A stretch of 64,000 nucleotides of DNA, from the NCBI GenBank assembly GCA_963826795.1, contig CAWGYT010000009.1:558001-622000 (forward strand), written 5' to 3'. This document shows, piece by piece, positions 48,022 to 57,424 of the stretch (position 1 is its first letter; the number at the start of each line of letters is the position of its first letter). Made by a program: the position numbers and the translations under genes. The stretch comes from CAWGYT01 sp963826795 (GTDB taxonomy: Bacteria; Planctomycetota; Planctomycetia; Pirellulales; Pirellulaceae). Under the pieces are notes generated by a model. That model ran no database searches. It saw only the letters and a list, made by a program, of their open reading frames with translations, and was not told where the DNA came from.

Positions 48022-48564
48022 ATGAAGATCCGTTCGACCACGATTCTGACCGTCCGCCGGGGAAGCCAGGTGGCGATCGGTGGGGACGGCCAAGTCACGC
48101 TGGATACGGCGATTTTGAAGGCGGATTCGGTCAAGATCCGATCGCTGCAAAATGGGAAGGTGCTGTGCGGTTTCGCGGGCTCGGGTGCCGACGCGTTCGC
48201 CTTATTGGAGCGGTTCGACACCAAGCTGAAGGACTACCCCGAAAACCTGCCGCGGGCCGCGACGGAGCTGGCGAAGGACTGGCGAATGGATCGAGCATTG
48301 CGGCGGCTGGAGGCCTTGATGGTCGTGGTCGATGGCCAGAACACGCTCTTGGTCAGCGGCACGGGCGACGTGATCCAGCCAACGGACGGAGTACTGGCCA
48401 TCGGTTCGGGCGGCAATTTCGCGCTGGCGGCAGCCCGCGCCCTGTTGGCTCACACCGAAATGACAGCCAGCCAGATCGTTCAAGCCGCGTTGGCGATCGC
48501 GGCTGACATCGACATTTATACGAATGACCAGATCCTCGTGCGAGAGCTGGAGTGCTCAAACTGA
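48022..48564 (+). CDS. hslV: ATP-dependent protease peptidase subunit HslV
   Basis: 180 residues from MKIRSTTILTVRRGSQVAIG. The N-terminal Thr of TTILTVRR is the catalytic nucleophile, so a short propeptide (MKIRS) must be removed, unlike E. coli HslV where only Met precedes it. GGDGQVTLDTAILKADSVKI and VLCGFAGSGADAFALLERFD are typical, and GSGGNFALAAARALL closes the fold. HslV forms the double hexameric peptidase that works with HslU. The hslU start overlaps the stop codon by one base (TGATG), so the two subunits are coupled. Confidence 0.95.
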   Translation: MKIRSTTILTVRRGSQVAIGGDGQVTLDTAILKADSVKIRSLQNGKVLCGFAGSGADAFALLERFDTKLKDYPENLPRAATELAKDWRMDRALRRLEALMVVVDGQNTLLVSGTGDVIQPTDGVLAIGSGGNFALAAARALLAHTEMTASQIVQAALAIAADIDIYTNDQILVRELECSN

Positions 48565-49922
48565 TGGCGTCTCCCTCGCCCCTTCCGGAAGCCGAACGTG
48601 CGTTGAATCCGCGTGAAATCGTCGCGGAGTTGGACCGCCACATTGTGGGTCAGCGGGACGCGAAGCGGGCCGTTGCCATCGCGATTCGCAATCGATGGCG
48701 GCGTCAACAATTGTCGGACGAAATGCGGCACGAAGTCGCTCCCAAGAATATCCTGATGATCGGCCCAACGGGCGTCGGAAAGACCGAGATTGCCAGGCGG
48801 CTGGCCAAGTTGACCGCCGCCCCATTCATTAAGGTCGAGGCGACGAAATACACGGAAGTGGGCTATTACGGACGTGACGTCGAAAGCATGGTCCGGGACC
48901 TGGTCGAAAACGCGATCACGCTGGTCCGGGCGCGGGAATCTCGACACGTCGAGGAAGAAGCCCATAAGCGGGTCGAAGATCGACTCCTCGACTTGCTCGT
49001 CCCGCCGCCGATCAGCGTCGACGTGGGCGGCGACGACACCAATTCGGCCGAGCACTATGAGCGGTCGCGGCAGCGGATGCGCATCATGCTGTTGGCCGGC
49101 GAATTGGAGCACCGCGAAGTGGAGGTCACGATCGAGCAGAAGTCGAGCCCCGTGGTGTTTGGCGGGGCCGGAATGGAGCACGTCGATCTGGAAGGAATGT
49201 TCGAGAAGTTTCTTCCCAAACACACGGTCCGCCGGGAAATGACCGTGGGCGAGGCCCGCCGAGTGCTGTTCGAGCAGGCCTGCGAAGCGCTGCTCGACCC
49301 CGAAAAAATTCACGCCGCCGCGATCCAACTGGCGGAAAATGCGGGCATCATCTTTGTCGACGAAATCGACAAGGTCGTCGCCAGCGACGCCAAGGGAACC
49401 GATGTCTCGCGGCAAGGCGTCCAGCGCGACCTGCTGCCGATTGTGGAAGGCACGACGGTTCAGACACGATACGGTCACGTCGCGACGGATCACATTCTGT
49501 TCATTGCGGCGGGCGCCTTCCACCGGGCCCATCCCAGCGACCTGATGCCCGAGTTGCAGGGGCGGTTTCCGATTCGTGTCGAACTGAAGGATCTTTCCAA
49601 AGACGACTTTATCCGAATCTTGACCGAGCCGAAGAGCTCGTTGACTCAGCAGTACGCCGCGCTGATGGACACCGAAGGCGTGCGGCTTGAGTTTACGCCC
49701 GAGGCCATCGACGAGTTGGCCTCGTACGCTCATCGCGTGAATCAAACGACTCAGAATATCGGTGCCAGGCGACTGTACACGATTCTCGAACGGTTGTTGG
49801 AAGAGCTCAGCTTTGACGCCTCGGATCTGGATGTGCGTGAGGTGTCGATTGACGCGAGCTACGTCAAGCGGCGGTTGGATTCCGTGGCCGAGGACGAGAA
49901 CTTGAGTCGCTTTATCCTGTGA
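48564..49922 (+). CDS. hslU: ATP-dependent protease ATPase subunit HslU
   Basis: 452 residues from MASPSPLPEAERALNPREIV; a GTG 12 nt upstream is also in frame. Domains: N domain with HIVGQRDAKRAVAIAIRNRW, Walker A GPTGVGKTEIARRL, pore motif TKYTEVGYYGRDVESMVRDL with GYYG (GYVG in E. coli), an I domain of variable sequence (about 140-230), Walker B IIFVDEIDKV, then sensor regions and the C-terminal SRFIL tail that docks into HslV. It unfolds substrates for the HslV peptidase. Confidence 0.96.
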   Translation: MASPSPLPEAERALNPREIVAELDRHIVGQRDAKRAVAIAIRNRWRRQQLSDEMRHEVAPKNILMIGPTGVGKTEIARRLAKLTAAPFIKVEATKYTEVGYYGRDVESMVRDLVENAITLVRARESRHVEEEAHKRVEDRLLDLLVPPPISVDVGGDDTNSAEHYERSRQRMRIMLLAGELEHREVEVTIEQKSSPVVFGGAGMEHVDLEGMFEKFLPKHTVRREMTVGEARRVLFEQACEALLDPEKIHAAAIQLAENAGIIFVDEIDKVVASDAKGTDVSRQGVQRDLLPIVEGTTVQTRYGHVATDHILFIAAGAFHRAHPSDLMPELQGRFPIRVELKDLSKDDFIRILTEPKSSLTQQYAALMDTEGVRLEFTPEAIDELASYAHRVNQTTQNIGARRLYTILERLLEELSFDASDLDVREVSIDASYVKRRLDSVAEDENLSRFIL

Positions 49923-50015
49923 TGGTTTCCGGTCGCGATCGAGCGGCGCGGGATCGTGTCAGTGCGCCGGTGATTTGCCGAGCACGGGGTTGGCAGGATG
50001 GGCGAGGAAGACGGC

Positions 50016-50411
50016 ATGTCGACGTTTCAGCTGATCGAATTGACGCAAGAGACACCGGCCGTGGTGGTGCAGGTGAAGGAGCCGCATCTGTGCACGGGGA
50101 TTGTCGCGGAGATGCTCGAGAACGAGCTGCGGCAGGTGATCCAGCAAGCCTATCCGACGCTCTTGGTGCTGGATCTGGTCAACGTCCGCATGGTGTCCTC
50201 GTCGACGATCGGTGTTCTGCTGAAGATTCGCGGCTGGCTTCAAGCGCACGGCGGGCAATTGCGGTTGTGCCGCGTCTCGATTCCGATCGCCGAGGTCTAC
50301 CGGACGTTAAATCTGACCGGCTCTCGCCTCCCGGTATTCGACACGGTCGAACAGGCAGTCAGCGCCCGCCTCCTGGTCGATGATAGCGAACGGGAGGTCA
50401 TGGAGGATTGA
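50016..50411 (+). CDS. STAS-domain protein (anti-sigma factor antagonist type)
   Basis: 131 residues from MSTFQLIELTQETPAVVVQV, preferred over an ATG 18 nt upstream because gaggaag lies 6 nt before it. It is a single STAS domain; LVLDLVNVRMVSSSTIGVLL has the Ser pair at the position phosphorylated in SpoIIAA/RsbV. Such proteins bind anti-sigma kinases when dephosphorylated. The next genes are a histidine kinase and a response regulator with a PP2C phosphatase, which fits a partner-switching circuit; the anti-sigma kinase and sigma factor themselves are not in this window's neighbourhood. Confidence 0.9.
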   Translation: MSTFQLIELTQETPAVVVQVKEPHLCTGIVAEMLENELRQVIQQAYPTLLVLDLVNVRMVSSSTIGVLLKIRGWLQAHGGQLRLCRVSIPIAEVYRTLNLTGSRLPVFDTVEQAVSARLLVDDSEREVMED

Positions 50412-50573
50412 AGCGAGCCCGGGCTGGCGAACCGATGGCGCGAGTCGGCCGTTTGAGAGCAGTGTTCCACGGGGCGTGCCGAAACCGCGGGGCGGCGTGC
50501 GCCGAATTGTTGTCCCCGCGGCGTCCGCCGCTTCCTCGTACGGACCCGGCTTTCCACAAGAAGGATCGCGAGC

Positions 50574-52497
50574 TTGGCCGCTCTGAGCAAATCGCCGCTG
50601 AGCTCGCAGTTGCAAGCCAAAGGCTTGTCCCTTTTTTTTCGCGTCGCGGCGTTTGTGTTTGTGACCTCGGCGACAACCGTGACTACGCTCACGGGCGTCA
50701 GCTACTTTGCGGCTCGACACATTATCCGCCAGCAAGTCGAACAGCGTCTCAACCTGGCCGCGGCGCAACGGGCACAAGCCATCGAGATGTACGTGCGGCA
50801 ACAGCACGAACGCGTGCGGCTGATCGCCAGCCGCACGCGACTTCGCCAACTGCTCCGACGCTGGATGCATCAGGAGATTGTCTCGGAGGAGTTGCAGAGC
50901 GAAGCGAGCCAAATCCTGTTGGATGCCCTCGCGGGTTCCGAAGACTTTACGCAGATTGCCCTCGCCGATCTCTCGGGACGGATCGTGGCGGCAACTTCGC
51001 CGGGCGTCATCGGCGTGGACATGGCGGAGGAATTGAGTTTCCATCAGGCTCAGTCGGCGCCGTTCCTGAGCGAGTTCAATCGTGTGAACGACGAGTATCT
51101 GACGCTGTTGGCCGCGCCGGCCCAGGACGAAGCCAGCCAGTTGCTGGGTGTGATTTTCGTGACGCTGAAATCCTCGTCGCTGATTGAAGTGATCGCCAAT
51201 CCGGTCGGGCTGGGGCAGACCGGCGAGGCCTTAATTGGCCGCAAGGATGGCAAGCATCGCGTGCGGTACCTGCTGCCAACTCGACGTGGCAACGCGCACC
51301 AGATCGATGCCGATAAAGCCTCTTCGATGCTTCGCGCCCTGGCGGGTCTGCATGGCTTTGAACGGACCATGTACGACAACGAAGACGTGCTGATTGCGTT
51401 CGAGCCGGTGGCCTATCAGCCCGGATTCCAGGCCTGGGGGCTGGTGGTCAAGATTACGGCCGCCGAGGCCTTCACGCCGCTGGATAACCTGCGTCGCATC
51501 GTGTTGCCGCTGGGCCTGCTGCTGCTGATTCCCGCCTTGCTGAGTGCCTACTGGCTGGGCAGCCGCTACGCCCGGCCGATCATGCAATTGGCCGAATCGG
51601 CGGCGATCTTCGCCAAGGGGAATTTGAAGCACCGCGTTCCGGCCGGCGAGACCGATGAAATTGGCGCACTCAGCCGCGCCCTGAACGAGATGGCGGAACA
51701 GTTGGAAGCGTCCTACGAAGAGTTGGAACAACGAGTCGCCGCGCGGACGGACGAGCTGTCGCGGGCCAATCAGGAGCTTGCTCGGTCCAATCGCGAACTG
51801 GAACAATTCGCCTATGTCGCGTCCCACGATCTCCAGGAGCCGCTCCGGGCCATTACGGGATTCGCCCGCTTGCTGCGGGATCAACCCGGTGGCGACGCGT
51901 CGCCACAAAGCCAGGAGTATCTGGACTTTGTCCTCGATGGCGCAGCGGATGAAGCTCTTGATCGACAACCTGCTGGAATACTCCCGCGTCCGCTCGCAAG
52001 GGGCCCCCCTCAAGAAGACCAGCAGCCAGCAGGCGCTGAACCATGCCCTGGAGAATCTGAGTTCCACGATCGAAACGCAGGGGGCCGTCGTGACGGCCGA
52101 GGGATTGGGAGACGTGCTGGCCGACCAAAGCCAGCTGACTCAGCTGTTTCAGAATCTGATCAGCAATGCGATCAAGTTCTGCCCGAACAAGCCGCCAGCG
52201 ATCCTGGTTCGAGCCGTGGAGGATGAGGAGAAAGTCACGTTTTCCGTCGCCGACAACGGCATCGGGATCGATCCGAAAGATTACAATCGAATCTTCACGA
52301 TCTTCCAACGACTCCACTCGCGCGAAGACTTCCAGGGAACCGGACTGGGATTGGCCATTTGTCAGCAGATCGTCCAGCGTCATGGAGGCCAGATTTGGGT
52401 AGAATCGGAACTCGGACAGGGAAGCACGTTTTACTTTACGGTGGGGCGACCCCGCGAATCCGCTCGACAACCAAGTCCGAAGCGCCCGAATCACTGA
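50574..52497 (+). CDS. Membrane sensor histidine kinase (Cache-like, HAMP, HisKA, HATPase), one frameshift
   Basis: Begins at TTG 50574 with aagga 8 nt upstream. Membrane helix 1 is about 20-42, a periplasmic dCache-like sensor covers about 50-300, helix 2 is about 308-329, followed by HAMP (330-385), a coiled coil, and the dimerisation box FAYVASHDLQEPLRAITGFA with His418. The frame then breaks at about 51940-51943: adding one GC to gatggcgcag gives DGAQRMKLLIDNLLEYSRVR, and the HATPase domain continues to 52497 (NAIKFCPNKPPAILV, ADNGIGIDPKDYNRIFTIFQ, GTGLGLAI). The corrected kinase is about 640 residues. The downstream receiver-PP2C protein is its likely partner. Confidence 0.9.
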
Positions 52498-52528
52498 CTT
52501 CCAACGGTCCTTCGCTCAGTACGAATCC

Positions 52529-53701
52529 ATGCCGTCGAATCCCACGCCATGTCCGCCCACACGCATCCTGCTGATCGAAGACAGCAACACGGATGCGCTG
52601 CTGATTCAGGCCCATCTCAAAAAGGCGGACGCCTCCTTCCTGGTCCGTCGCGAAGTTCGGCTCGAGGACGGAATCCAGCAAGTCGGCCGTGGCGAGGCGG
52701 ATGTAATTCTGTTGGATCTCAACCTGCCTGACAGCTCGGGACTGGATACGTTTCGGGCACTCTATCGACACGCCTTGCAGGTCCCGATCGTCGTTCTGAG
52801 CGGCCATGAGGACGTCGACCTGGCCGTGGACGCCGTTGCCCTCGGAGCTCAGGATTACCTCCCCAAGGGTGAAGCCAACCGCAGCTCCTTGGCCCGTTCG
52901 ATCCGGTATGCGATCGAGCGCGCGCGCCGCCAGCGGGCCGAGCAGGAACTGACGGCCGCCGGCGAGATCCAGCGACGTCTTTTTCCCCAACGTTCGCCCC
53001 GGCTGCATGGCTTCGATATCTACGGGCGCTGCGAGCCGGCGAATTCGGCCGGAGGCGACTACTTTGACTATTTTCCGATGCAGAACGACAGCTGGGGAAT
53101 CGTCGTGGCCGACGTGGCAGGTCACGGGATCGGTTCGGCCATCATCATGTCCGAAACGCGCGCGATCCTGCGCTCGTTGGCCACCACGTACGTCGATGTC
53201 GGCGAGATTTTGACCCGGGCAAACCGCGTGCTTTCGGAAGACCTGCACAATAACGTCTTCGTCGCCTTGATCCTGGTTCGCCTCGATTGCCAACGGCGAA
53301 TCGCCGAATTCGCCAGCGCGGGGCACCCGGGCTTGCTGTTCGACGCGCACGGCTCGATGCGAGGTCGGATTGAGTCCGCCGATCCGCCCCTGGGCGTGAT
53401 CGAGGACCGCGCGTTTGCAACGCATGAACTCGGACCGCTCCAGCCCGGCGACTCGGTGCTGCTCTATACCGACGGAATCGTGGAGTCGTTTAACGATCAA
53501 GATGAGCAATTCGGAGATGCCCGATTGGTCGACACGATCGCCCGGATGTCCCAGCATTCAAGTCGCGAGACGATCAACGCGATCTTCACGCGCGTGCACG
53601 GTTTTTCGAGCGAAACGGCCTATCAGGATGACATGACCGCCGTCGTGGTCAAATTCGCCCCCGAAATGCCGGATGGTTCGACGTGTGCTGAACCGACGTA
53701 G
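52529..53701 (+). CDS. Response regulator fused to a PP2C/SpoIIE-type phosphatase (RsbU-like)
   Basis: 390 residues. The receiver domain (about 12-125) has acidic pair Glu17/Asp18, phospho-acceptor Asp63 in ILLDLNLPDSSG and Lys113 in YLPKGEA. A coiled linker (RARRQRAEQELTAAGEIQRR) leads to the SpoIIE-type phosphatase: SAGGDYFDYFP, VADVAGHGIGSAIIMS, SAGHPGLLF, LLYTDGIVES and YQDDMTAVVVKF, with the metal-binding Asp residues present. By analogy with RsbU/SpoIIE it would dephosphorylate a STAS protein when its receiver is phosphorylated; the STAS gene at 50016 is the obvious substrate (inference). The histidine kinase gene ends 31 bp upstream. Confidence 0.93.
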   Translation: MPSNPTPCPPTRILLIEDSNTDALLIQAHLKKADASFLVRREVRLEDGIQQVGRGEADVILLDLNLPDSSGLDTFRALYRHALQVPIVVLSGHEDVDLAVDAVALGAQDYLPKGEANRSSLARSIRYAIERARRQRAEQELTAAGEIQRRLFPQRSPRLHGFDIYGRCEPANSAGGDYFDYFPMQNDSWGIVVADVAGHGIGSAIIMSETRAILRSLATTYVDVGEILTRANRVLSEDLHNNVFVALILVRLDCQRRIAEFASAGHPGLLFDAHGSMRGRIESADPPLGVIEDRAFATHELGPLQPGDSVLLYTDGIVESFNDQDEQFGDARLVDTIARMSQHSSRETINAIFTRVHGFSSETAYQDDMTAVVVKFAPEMPDGSTCAEPT

Positions 53702-53802
53702 CAAATCGCGGCGGTGGGGACGCGTATGGGAAACCGGCGCTCCCGCCCGGTGCCGGCGCCTTGCGACACCGGCCGGCGTGGGATTCGAGCCTCCAGCCGG
53801 CG

Positions 53803-53997
53803 TCAAAATCCCAAGCGCGAAATCAAGAGGACCGAAAAGATGCCGAGCAGCATCCCTATCGCGATGACGAAGCTCAGAATGGCCGAAATGCTCAGCTGAG
53901 CCTGCCGATCTTCCTCCAACAGAGCGCGCCGCTCTTCAGCGCTGAACGTGCTCGAAAAAATCGTCTCGGACTCGCTTGTTGAGTGCGTGGCCGTCAT
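53803..53997 (-). CDS. Small single-span membrane protein
   Basis: 64 residues with aggaga 9 nt before the ATG. The N-terminal half is polar and acidic (SAEERRALLEEDRQAQ), the C-terminal half is one membrane helix (SISAILSFVIAIGMLLGIFS, VLLISRLGF). It is convergent with the receiver-PP2C gene and divergent from the K+ channel. No family recognised; the good ribosome-binding site and helix make it a plausible real gene. Confidence 0.65.
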   Translation of the reverse strand: MTATHSTSESETIFSSTFSAEERRALLEEDRQAQLSISAILSFVIAIGMLLGIFSVLLISRLGF

Positions 53998-54327
53998 CGT
54001 CTCGCTCTCCTAGGGTCAGCTTCGTCTGGAATTGTGTCCTGCTGCGTCCGGGTTCACAAGCCGGCGGGATCGGCCCCGTCGATCTGGCCCCGTCGCCCCC
54101 GGGTTGGGCTTTCGCAAGAAAGGAGGTGTCCCGGCAGAAACCTCGACGCGGTGGGGCACCGCGTCGCGCTCGATCCGCGATGGCAATCGGCCAAGCGGGG
54201 CCGGATTTTCCGTCGCAGAAGCGATCTAACATGTCGCGACTCCCAGCTGTGGGCGATACTAACAGATAGGCCTCGTCGCGGCAAATACCGCTTCCGTTCG
54301 TTTCGAAACCCACCCCATCCAGGTGCC
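53998..54327. other. Intergenic region
   Basis: 330 bp between a divergent pair (small membrane protein and K+ channel). An open frame on the plus strand before the channel start is Arg/Pro-rich and does not look coding. No repeat or hairpin of note was seen. Confidence 0.35.
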
Positions 54328-55308
54328 ATGCAGAAGCTTGTGCGGATCATCCTGATGCTGTTCACCCTCACGCTGGTCGGGACGGTCTGGTTCGTCCTGG
54401 TCGAGGGCTGGGGCTTGATCGACTCGCTTTACATGACCGTCATCACGCTAACGACGGTCGGCTACCGCGAGATCGCGCCGCCGCAGCCGATCACGCAGCT
54501 GTTCTTGATCTTCTTTCTGATCACGGGGATCGGCGTTTTCTTGTACGGAGCAGTGGAAATCGGCGAATTGGTGATTCGAGCTGAATTGCGCGAATGGTGG
54601 AGAAAGAAGAATATGGATCAGGAATTGAAGACCTTAAAGGACCACTTCATCGTGTGCGGTTTCGGCCGGATGGGGCAGATGCTGTGCCGCCACCTGGCGG
54701 ACGCGGGGCATCCCTTCGTCGCGATTGATCGGGATGAGGAGACGCTGGAACTGTGCCAGCAGCACAACTGGCTCGCCGTCAGCGGGGACGCCACCGACGA
54801 CCGCACCCTGATTGATGCGGGAGTTCAGCGAGCTCGCGGACTGGCCGCTGTCCTCACCTCCGACGCCGACAATCTGTACGTGGTTCTGTCCGCCAAATTG
54901 ATCTCCAAGCAGGTGCGGGTGATCGCGCGTGCCTATGACGAAAAGGGCGTCGAAAAGATGCAGCGCGCGGGGGCGGACCAGGTTGTGAGCCTCTATGCCA
55001 GCGGCGCCACCAAGATGGCTCAGCTACTGACCAATCCGCGGTTGAGCGACTTTTTCGAGATCGTGGCTGAGGGAGGTCTGACGCTGGACCTGGCTGAAAT
55101 CCAGGTCTCGCCCGACGCAGCGTTTGCCGGCAAGCCGCTGGCGGAGGCGGGCTTTCGCGAGCGGGGCATCATTATCGTGGGCATCCGCCGGGCGAACGGC
55201 AAAGTGTTCTTGCCCCCGACGGGGTCGACCGTGATTGAGCCCGGTGACGACCTGTTTGCGCTGGGTGACGATCGAGCTATCGCGCAGCTGACCAAGAAAC
55301 CGGACTGA
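54328..55308 (+). CDS. Two-helix potassium channel with RCK/TrkA-N and TrkA-C domains
   Basis: 326 residues from MQKLVRIILMLFTLTLVGTV. Two membrane helices flank a pore loop with filter TLTTVGYREIAPPQP; the usual GYGE is GYRE here. After it comes RCK/TrkA-N (FIVCGFGRMGQMLCRHLADA with the NAD loop GFGRMG, AIDRDEE, SGDATDDRTL) and a TrkA-C domain (GLTLDLAEIQVSPDAAFAGK to LFALGDDRAIAQL). It is a ligand-gated K+ channel subunit of the MthK/Kch kind. The start has only a weak ribosome-binding site (aggtgcc), but upstream open frame is unlike protein. Confidence 0.9.
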   Translation: MQKLVRIILMLFTLTLVGTVWFVLVEGWGLIDSLYMTVITLTTVGYREIAPPQPITQLFLIFFLITGIGVFLYGAVEIGELVIRAELREWWRKKNMDQELKTLKDHFIVCGFGRMGQMLCRHLADAGHPFVAIDRDEETLELCQQHNWLAVSGDATDDRTLIDAGVQRARGLAAVLTSDADNLYVVLSAKLISKQVRVIARAYDEKGVEKMQRAGADQVVSLYASGATKMAQLLTNPRLSDFFEIVAEGGLTLDLAEIQVSPDAAFAGKPLAEAGFRERGIIIVGIRRANGKVFLPPTGSTVIEPGDDLFALGDDRAIAQLTKKPD

Positions 55309-55359
55309 GTCGTCGCCAGGGCGAGGCTCCCGGATTTGTGCCATGCCAGTTGGCCGCCG

Positions 55360-56097
55360 CTACAGTTCCAGGTGGTTGACGAGCATGATCTTCTGCCAGA
55401 TCTTGCGAGACAGGCCGGTCGTGAGATTTTCGACTTCGTTCACCGAAGTGATCGCGACCGAGTCGTCGAACTCTTGCACGTAAAGCGCCGCGACTTTACC
55501 GGTCAAGGACATCATTTCGCTGCAATAGTCCAGGTAGCGGGCCAACTCGAACGCCGACAGCTTCGCCGGCGGCGAATGCTCGGTCACGATCCAGCGCTTC
55601 AGTAGGCGTTCCGGATCTTTGGTCAGCTGATGCATGTCGATAATGTGCGCGATGGCTCGAATCTCGTGGATCGCAACCAAGGCCCGGTTGCGCTTGATCC
55701 GTTTTTCGAGCGAGACGAGGGAGTAGACTCCGGCCCCTACCACGAGCAGTTCGCTGGTTCCCGCGTCGAGGGCTTGGATCAGGTCCGACGTGTTCATCTC
55801 CTCGATCGGCTGGAATCGCCTGACATGGATCTTCAGCGTCGAGAAACTCCAGATCGCGATCAGCAAGAATAGCGTCACCAGTACCCACACGGCGATCCGC
55901 ACACTTCGGATCGGCTTGGCGATCCAGCGGGCACGCTCCTGGGCCTGACGGCTGATATGCAGCAATTGCCCGCACACGCGACCCAATCCTGAACCCGGAA
56001 ATCGTTCCTCGATCCGCTTCTTCAGCAGTTCGATCGTTTCCGTGATTCGTTCCGGGCTGAGCACACGGTAGCGGTCTTCGACCTCGGCGGCTGGCAT
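55360..56097 (-). CDS. Conserved membrane protein of unknown function
   Basis: 245 residues with two membrane helices, about 70-90 (RIAVWVLVTLFLLIAIWSFS) and 112-128 (TSELLVVGAGVYSLVSLEKR). The cytoplasmic parts are helical and charged; the region NRALVAIHEIRAIAHIIDMH followed by QLTKDPERLLKRWIVTEHSP and FELARYLDYCSEMMSLTGKV is conserved in proteins I have seen from varied bacteria, but I know no function. It is convergent with the K+ channel gene (51 bp between stops). Confidence 0.8.
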   Translation of the reverse strand: MPAAEVEDRYRVLSPERITETIELLKKRIEERFPGSGLGRVCGQLLHISRQAQERARWIAKPIRSVRIAVWVLVTLFLLIAIWSFSTLKIHVRRFQPIEEMNTSDLIQALDAGTSELLVVGAGVYSLVSLEKRIKRNRALVAIHEIRAIAHIIDMHQLTKDPERLLKRWIVTEHSPPAKLSAFELARYLDYCSEMMSLTGKVAALYVQEFDDSVAITSVNEVENLTTGLSRKIWQKIMLVNHLEL

Positions 56098-56320
56098 AAC
56101 TGATCAATCCTGTTCAACTCAAGCGATGGGCAAGTGGCGCACGATGGCCGGACCCGTGCGTCGCTCAGACATCATACGCGGGTCGCAAGGGTACCGGGAG
56201 TCGGTCGGACGGTGGAATCAATTCCCAACCTGAGACTCGACAGCCGATGTCCGCGCGGTTAATATCCCTGCTGATCGATCACGGCTGACTGTTACTTGAA
56301 TGATTTGCGAGGTATCCGGA

Positions 56321-57379
56321 ATGGGCGTCCCTGTGCGAGTGCTTCGAGCGTGTTCCGTGGCGGTGTGCCTGGTATGGCTGGTTTCTGTCAACTCCACGTG
56401 GGCTCATACTCCCGCGGAGGCCATGGCGGAAGCGGCCGGACACTTCCTCGAGAGTTTGACGGAAGCGCAGCGCTCCGTCGCTCAGTTCTCGTTTTCCGAT
56501 GACGAGCGACTGAATTGGAACTTCGTTCCGATGGAGCGCGCGGGATTATCGTTGAAAGCGATGCAACCGCATCAGCAGCAGCGCGCCTACAATCTGCTGC
56601 ACACCGCGCTCAGCCATCAAGGATTTTCGAAGGCGCTGAATATCATGGCGCTGGAGCAGATCCTGCATGAGTTGGAGAACAACAACCCAGGCCGCGATCC
56701 GAGCCGGTATCATTTTTATATTTTCGGCGAGCCTTCCACGGAAAAGACATGGAGTTGGCGAGTCGAAGGGCATCATCTGTCCGTCAGTGTCACTTTGGTG
56801 GACGGTCAAAAACTGGCTTCCACGCCGGCCTTTTTCGGCGCGAATCCGGGGCATGTGCGGCAAGGTCCCCATGCCGGCCTGCGCGTCCTGCACGCGGAGG
56901 AGGACTTGGGCCGCGCACTTCTGCAAAGTCTCGAGCCGAAACAGCGTGAGTCGGCCGTGATCGCCGTCGAGGCGCCCGCGGATGTCATTAACGGTCCCGG
57001 CCGCGAAGCTTCGCCGTTAGAACCGGCGGGGCTGGCTGCCGCCGAGTTGTCAGCGAGCCAGCGGAAGATGCTGATGACGTTGATCCGCGAATACGTCCAC
57101 AACTTCCGGCCGGAGATGGCCCGGCAGGACATGCAAAAGATCCGCCAGGCCGGCATCGATCAGATTCACTTCGCTTGGGCCGGCAGCGATCAGGTGGGGG
57201 AAGGTCACTATTATCGAATCCAGGGGCCCACCTTCATCATGGAATATGACAACACCCAAAACATGGCGAACCACATCCATGTCGTCTGGCGCGACTTTCA
57301 GAACGACTTCGGAGCCGATCTGCTGAAGGCTCACTATCAAGCGGTCCCGCATGATGACTCATCCAAGTCCGAAGAGTGA
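56321..57379 (+). CDS. Exported DUF3500 protein
   Basis: 352 residues from MGVPVRVLRACSVAVCLVWL, a signal peptide ending near WA-HT; gaggtatccgga precedes this ATG, and an in-frame ATG 21 nt upstream is less likely. The DUF3500 core is recognisable: FLESLTEAQRSVAQFSFSDD, ERLNWNFVPMERAGL, HFYIFGEPSTEKTWSWRVEG, HHLSVSVTLVDG, and IHFAWAGSDQVGEGHYYRIQ, GPTFIMEYDNTQNMANHIH. No enzyme function is established for the family; it is common in planctomycetes and related bacteria. The DapA-like gene follows after 45 bp on the same strand. Confidence 0.9.
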   Translation: MGVPVRVLRACSVAVCLVWLVSVNSTWAHTPAEAMAEAAGHFLESLTEAQRSVAQFSFSDDERLNWNFVPMERAGLSLKAMQPHQQQRAYNLLHTALSHQGFSKALNIMALEQILHELENNNPGRDPSRYHFYIFGEPSTEKTWSWRVEGHHLSVSVTLVDGQKLASTPAFFGANPGHVRQGPHAGLRVLHAEEDLGRALLQSLEPKQRESAVIAVEAPADVINGPGREASPLEPAGLAAAELSASQRKMLMTLIREYVHNFRPEMARQDMQKIRQAGIDQIHFAWAGSDQVGEGHYYRIQGPTFIMEYDNTQNMANHIHVVWRDFQNDFGADLLKAHYQAVPHDDSSKSEE

Positions 57380-57424
57380 CTCGAATCGGGCGATCAAGGG
57401 AGTGCGCGAAAGGTAACGGCAGGC

